NCBI RefSeq assembly: GCF_000507245.1
Contig: NC_023035.1
Span: forward strand, 2,585,570-2,649,569
DNA length: 64,000 nt
Source of the DNA: Salinispira pacifica
GTDB lineage: Bacteria > Spirochaetota > Spirochaetia > DSM-27196 > Salinispiraceae
Reading direction: 5' to 3'
Made by a program: the position numbers and the translations under genes. Positions 61,478-64,000 of this stretch are shown here, in pieces; within the stretch, counting starts at the first letter, position 1; every line of letters starts with the position of its first letter. Below the pieces are notes generated by a model. That model was not told where the DNA came from, did not search any database, and saw nothing but the letters and a program-made list of their open reading frames with translations.

Positions 61478-62395
61478 TCAGGATATGAATGAATCAAGCC
61501 AGTTTTGCTTCTTCAGGCCGGCTTCAAGCAGGGTTCTGGTGAACTCCTCCCGGGGATGTTGTACAATCTCCTCCACCGGACCGGATTCAAGAATTCTGGA
61601 ATTGTGAATAATTGCCATACGGTCGCTTATATACTCGGCAATGTCAAGATCATGGGTAATAAACACATAGCTCAAACCGTACTCCTCCTTGAGCTCCAGG
61701 AGCGTATTCAGAAGACGTGCCTGAATGGAAACATCCAGGCTGGAGACCGGTTCATCAAAAATGATGAGCCTGGCTTCCATGGCCAGAGCCCGGGCTATGA
61801 GAACTCTCTGGCGCTGACCTCCGCTGAGCTCACCGGGATATCGTTTCAGGAACGCCGGACTCAGGCCGCAAAGCTCCATCAGCTCCTCCTTGGCGGTTTG
61901 AATATTATCCCTCGCAGTTTGCATACTGTTCCCCCGCCCCGAAGTACGCCGGAGAATGGGATCCAGCAATTGGTCAACCCGCCTCCAGGGGTTCAGGCTG
62001 TTCTGGGTAGCCTGGGGCACCAGCTGGATTTTCCGGTAGAGATCTCTTGAACTGATTGTTGTGTCGGGCCCCAGAGGATTCCCCTGAATCTGCCGGGAGT
62101 GCTGCTCCGGGGCTCCCCGCTGGATGGTACCCCAGATACTGTCGATCCGGCCGGACTGAATCTTTTCACGCTGGAGAATACATCGTGCCAGGGTGGTCTT
62201 CCCGGATCCTGACTCACCGATGATGCTCAACACTTCCCCGGGGTAAAGATCCAGATCGATATCCTTCAGAGCATACAGGGACTGTGCGCCCATGCCTCCG
62301 TATCCTCCGCTTTTATACTGCTTGGTGAGGCCCCGAATCCGCAGCAGCGGGGAATCCGCCCCGGTTCCGTTTGTCTTTCTATTCTTTTTATTCAT
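61478..62395 (-). CDS. peptide ABC transporter ATP-binding protein (OppF type)
   Basis: The 305-residue ATPase has Walker A GESGSGKTTLARCIL, Q-loop LVPQATQNSLNPWRRV, signature LSGGQRQRVLIARAL and Walker B IIFDEPVSSLDVSIQ. It starts 8 nt inside the upstream OppD gene. A long N-terminal stretch and an insert near 85-120 (Ser/Asp/Arg-rich) differ from standard OppF. Paired ATPase of a peptide importer. Confidence 0.92.
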   Translation of the reverse strand: MNKKNRKTNGTGADSPLLRIRGLTKQYKSGGYGGMGAQSLYALKDIDLDLYPGEVLSIIGESGSGKTTLARCILQREKIQSGRIDSIWGTIQRGAPEQHSRQIQGNPLGPDTTISSRDLYRKIQLVPQATQNSLNPWRRVDQLLDPILRRTSGRGNSMQTARDNIQTAKEELMELCGLSPAFLKRYPGELSGGQRQRVLIARALAMEARLIIFDEPVSSLDVSIQARLLNTLLELKEEYGLSYVFITHDLDIAEYISDRMAIIHNSRILESGPVEEIVQHPREEFTRTLLEAGLKKQNWLDSFIS

Positions 62396-63458
62396 TAAAT
62401 TGCTCCCCTGCCCCTGGAGCTCCGCTGTTTTTCCGGGTGGAATCCTTCTCCCCGTTACCTTTTTCAGGGTAGGGAAAATGGCAGCGTACCGCCCCGCCGG
62501 TATCGGGAATCAGCTGGGGGAGCACTTCCCGGCATGTCTGTTGTGCACGGGGACAGCGGGGATGAAACGGACAACCGGGGGGAGGATCTGCAGGAGAGAC
62601 CGCTTCCCCGGGAATAATTCGCAAGGGCCGCCCCCTGTCCCGAAGTGCAGGATGACTCTCCATCAGCATTCTGCTGTAGGGATGTCTGGGCATGGAAAAA
62701 AAATCCCTGCTGTTGCGATATTCAACGGTATACCCTGCATAGAGCACTGCCACGTGGGAGGCAATCCGCTCTACGGTTTTCAAATCATGGGAAATATAGA
62801 CGACTGTTTTCCCCATATTTCCTGCAATATCATGAAACAGGTCAAGGATCCGGGCCGCTGTGCGGCTGTCCAGAGCGGTAATGGCCTCATCGGCGATGAG
62901 AACATCATTTTCCCCTGCAACAACACAGGCGATGACCAGGCGCTGCTGCATTCCGCCGGACAGTTCATGGGGAAAGGAGCGGAAAAACCGACGATCGGTG
63001 GGCAAATCCACCCTGCCGAGGATTTCCTGGGCCCGTTCAATTCTCTGCAGACGTGAATCTCTGCCTGTGAAGCCGGAAGCATAGCGAAGAACCTCGGTAA
63101 GATGCTGCCCGACCCGAAGACCGGGATTGAGGACCTTCTTGGGATCCTGGAAGATCATGGCAAATTTAGGGGATGTTTCACTGTCAGCTCCGTTGGTGCC
63201 GGGAGCCAGGTGGCGGCCGTTATACAGAACGTCACCACGCACTGTGAAATTACCGCCTCCGGGAAGCAGACCTGATATACCGCGCATGCTCATGGTCTTT
63301 CCCGAACCGCTTTCACCCACAATTGCGGTCACCTGTGCAGAGGGGATATTGAGGGTTATATCGTGAAGGACCGGGATTTCTCCGGAAGGGTGATGTGCTG
63401 ACATTTCAAGCCCGTGAATTTCCAGATCCGAATATCTATTTCGGGCTGTATTGCTCAT
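62388..63458 (-). CDS. peptide ABC transporter ATP-binding protein (OppD type)
   Basis: The 356-residue ATPase has Walker A GESGSGKTMSMRG, the signature LSGGMQQRLVIACVV and Walker B DVLIADEAITALD. The Opp/Dpp C-terminal motif CPFHPRCPRAQQTC (residues about 300-315), which binds an iron-sulfur cluster in some members, is present. It overlaps oppF by 8 nt. Confidence 0.93.
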   Translation of the reverse strand: MSNTARNRYSDLEIHGLEMSAHHPSGEIPVLHDITLNIPSAQVTAIVGESGSGKTMSMRGISGLLPGGGNFTVRGDVLYNGRHLAPGTNGADSETSPKFAMIFQDPKKVLNPGLRVGQHLTEVLRYASGFTGRDSRLQRIERAQEILGRVDLPTDRRFFRSFPHELSGGMQQRLVIACVVAGENDVLIADEAITALDSRTAARILDLFHDIAGNMGKTVVYISHDLKTVERIASHVAVLYAGYTVEYRNSRDFFSMPRHPYSRMLMESHPALRDRGRPLRIIPGEAVSPADPPPGCPFHPRCPRAQQTCREVLPQLIPDTGGAVRCHFPYPEKGNGEKDSTRKNSGAPGAGEQFNE

Positions 63459-63525
63459 CTAACCTCCCCGGCATCCGTGTGGCCCGGTGTTGTACACAGC
63501 GGCCTTTCCGCTCATGCTGCAGCAA

Positions 63526-64000
63526 CTAAATCCTGCTCCGGGGATCCGCCAGTATCACCAGAAAATCCGCCGCAAAATTCACCACCGAAAAAATTACCGC
63601 AAACATAATAACAGTTCCCTGGATGAGAGGGAAATCCCTCATTTGAATTGCCTGTAGCAGGAGACGACCGGTGCCCCCCATACCAAACACCTGTTCGATA
63701 ATAATGGCGCCGCCAAGGAGATAGCCGAACTGGATTGCCGCCGGAATGGCAATGGGAATCATCGCATTGGGCAGGATATGGCGGAACAGCAGACGGCGCC
63801 TGGGTACTTCAAGCTGGGAAAGAAACTGCACATAGTCCCGGGAAAACTCCCGCAATACGGATGTTCGCACCAGTCTGGCCAGGAAAGCCGCCCGGCCCAG
63901 TCCCAATGCCAGGGCCGGCAGAATAAAATGCAGCAGGCTGGAGGATCCGAAGAGGGGAAACACCGGGATATAGACTCCGAAGAATAAGAGAAGAACAATT
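63526..64000 (-). CDS. dipeptide/oligopeptide ABC permease (DppB/OppB type), N-terminus outside window
   Basis: The frame is open to the window edge (VLLLFFGVYIPVFPLFGSSSLLHFILPALALGLGRAAFLARLVRTSVL) and holds the EAA loop (SVLREFSRDYVQFLSQLEVPRRRLLFRHILPNAMIPIAIPAA) and the final helix (FAVIFSVVNFAADFLVILADPRSRI). It is the B-type partner of the permease at 59.0 kb. The true start lies beyond 64000. Confidence 0.9.
   Translation of the reverse strand, partial: IVLLLFFGVYIPVFPLFGSSSLLHFILPALALGLGRAAFLARLVRTSVLREFSRDYVQFLSQLEVPRRRLLFRHILPNAMIPIAIPAAIQFGYLLGGAIIIEQVFGMGGTGRLLLQAIQMRDFPLIQGTVIMFAVIFSVVNFAADFLVILADPRSRI

Overview
The window reads as chromosome of an anaerobic, fermentative, moderately GC-rich bacterium, most likely a free-living spirochaete. 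This is inference from gene content. It carries a pyrophosphate-type phosphofructokinase, acetate kinase, a flavodiiron protein, a 2[4Fe-4S] ferredoxin, a UDPGP-type uridylyltransferase, a tiny AURKAIP1/COX24-type ribosomal-like protein, and the run cdaA-ybbR-acpS-DUF2225. No rRNA, tRNA or CRISPR array was recognised. Genes lie on both strands in short operons, often overlapping by 4 nt.

Layout. 1-5 kb (minus): folP, cdaA, cdaR/ybbR, acpS and a partial DUF2225 gene, preceded by a 29-residue basic protein with its own palindrome-covered promoter, then rpoZ-miaA. 5-11.5 kb: GNAT and DHH genes, glucokinase, UDP-glucose pyrophosphorylase, a PilZ protein, dcd and a 56-residue protein. 11.7-15.7 kb: a group IIC-like intron on the minus strand, placed directly after the ferredoxin terminator. 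Its reverse transcriptase is split by an IS1182-like element flanked by ATAT duplications. 15.8-24.3 kb: ferredoxin, folB, an SrkA-like kinase, DAHP synthase, asnS, two lipoproteins and a chemoreceptor pseudogene. 24.4-34 kb: flavodiiron protein, yaiI-manA, a divergent GHMP kinase, two small unknown proteins, tex, a lactonase-fold protein and hemolysin III. 34.3-38.2 kb: a minus-strand cluster of an ArsM-like methyltransferase, a 35-residue Cys-containing peptide, a radical SAM/SPASM enzyme and a thioredoxin-thioredoxin reductase fusion. 38.4-50.5 kb: PPi-PFK, a Ktr/Trk K+ system, a membrane PAS-like protein, a Mn/Zn-type ABC ATPase and permease, serA with a class V aminotransferase, and avtA. 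50.6-64 kb: yhbY, an MDR reductase, acyl-CoA synthetase, a DUF2779 protein, ackA, a zinc phospholipase C-like protein and a dipeptide/oligopeptide ABC operon that runs off the end.

The best candidate for an undescribed system is the 34.3-38.2 kb cluster. It has the architecture of a ribosomally made, post-translationally modified peptide locus: a tiny precursor with a near-ideal Shine-Dalgarno, an attenuator-like hairpin between precursor and maturase, a SPASM maturase, a Cys-rich SAM methyltransferase resembling arsenite methyltransferases, and a dedicated disulfide-reducing fusion enzyme. A metal- or metalloid-binding or redox-active peptide is a reasonable guess but is not shown by the sequence. 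Other notable items are three small genes easily missed by gene callers, the nested intron/IS structure, the two-lesion chemoreceptor, and several perfect inverted repeats placed over promoters or leaders.
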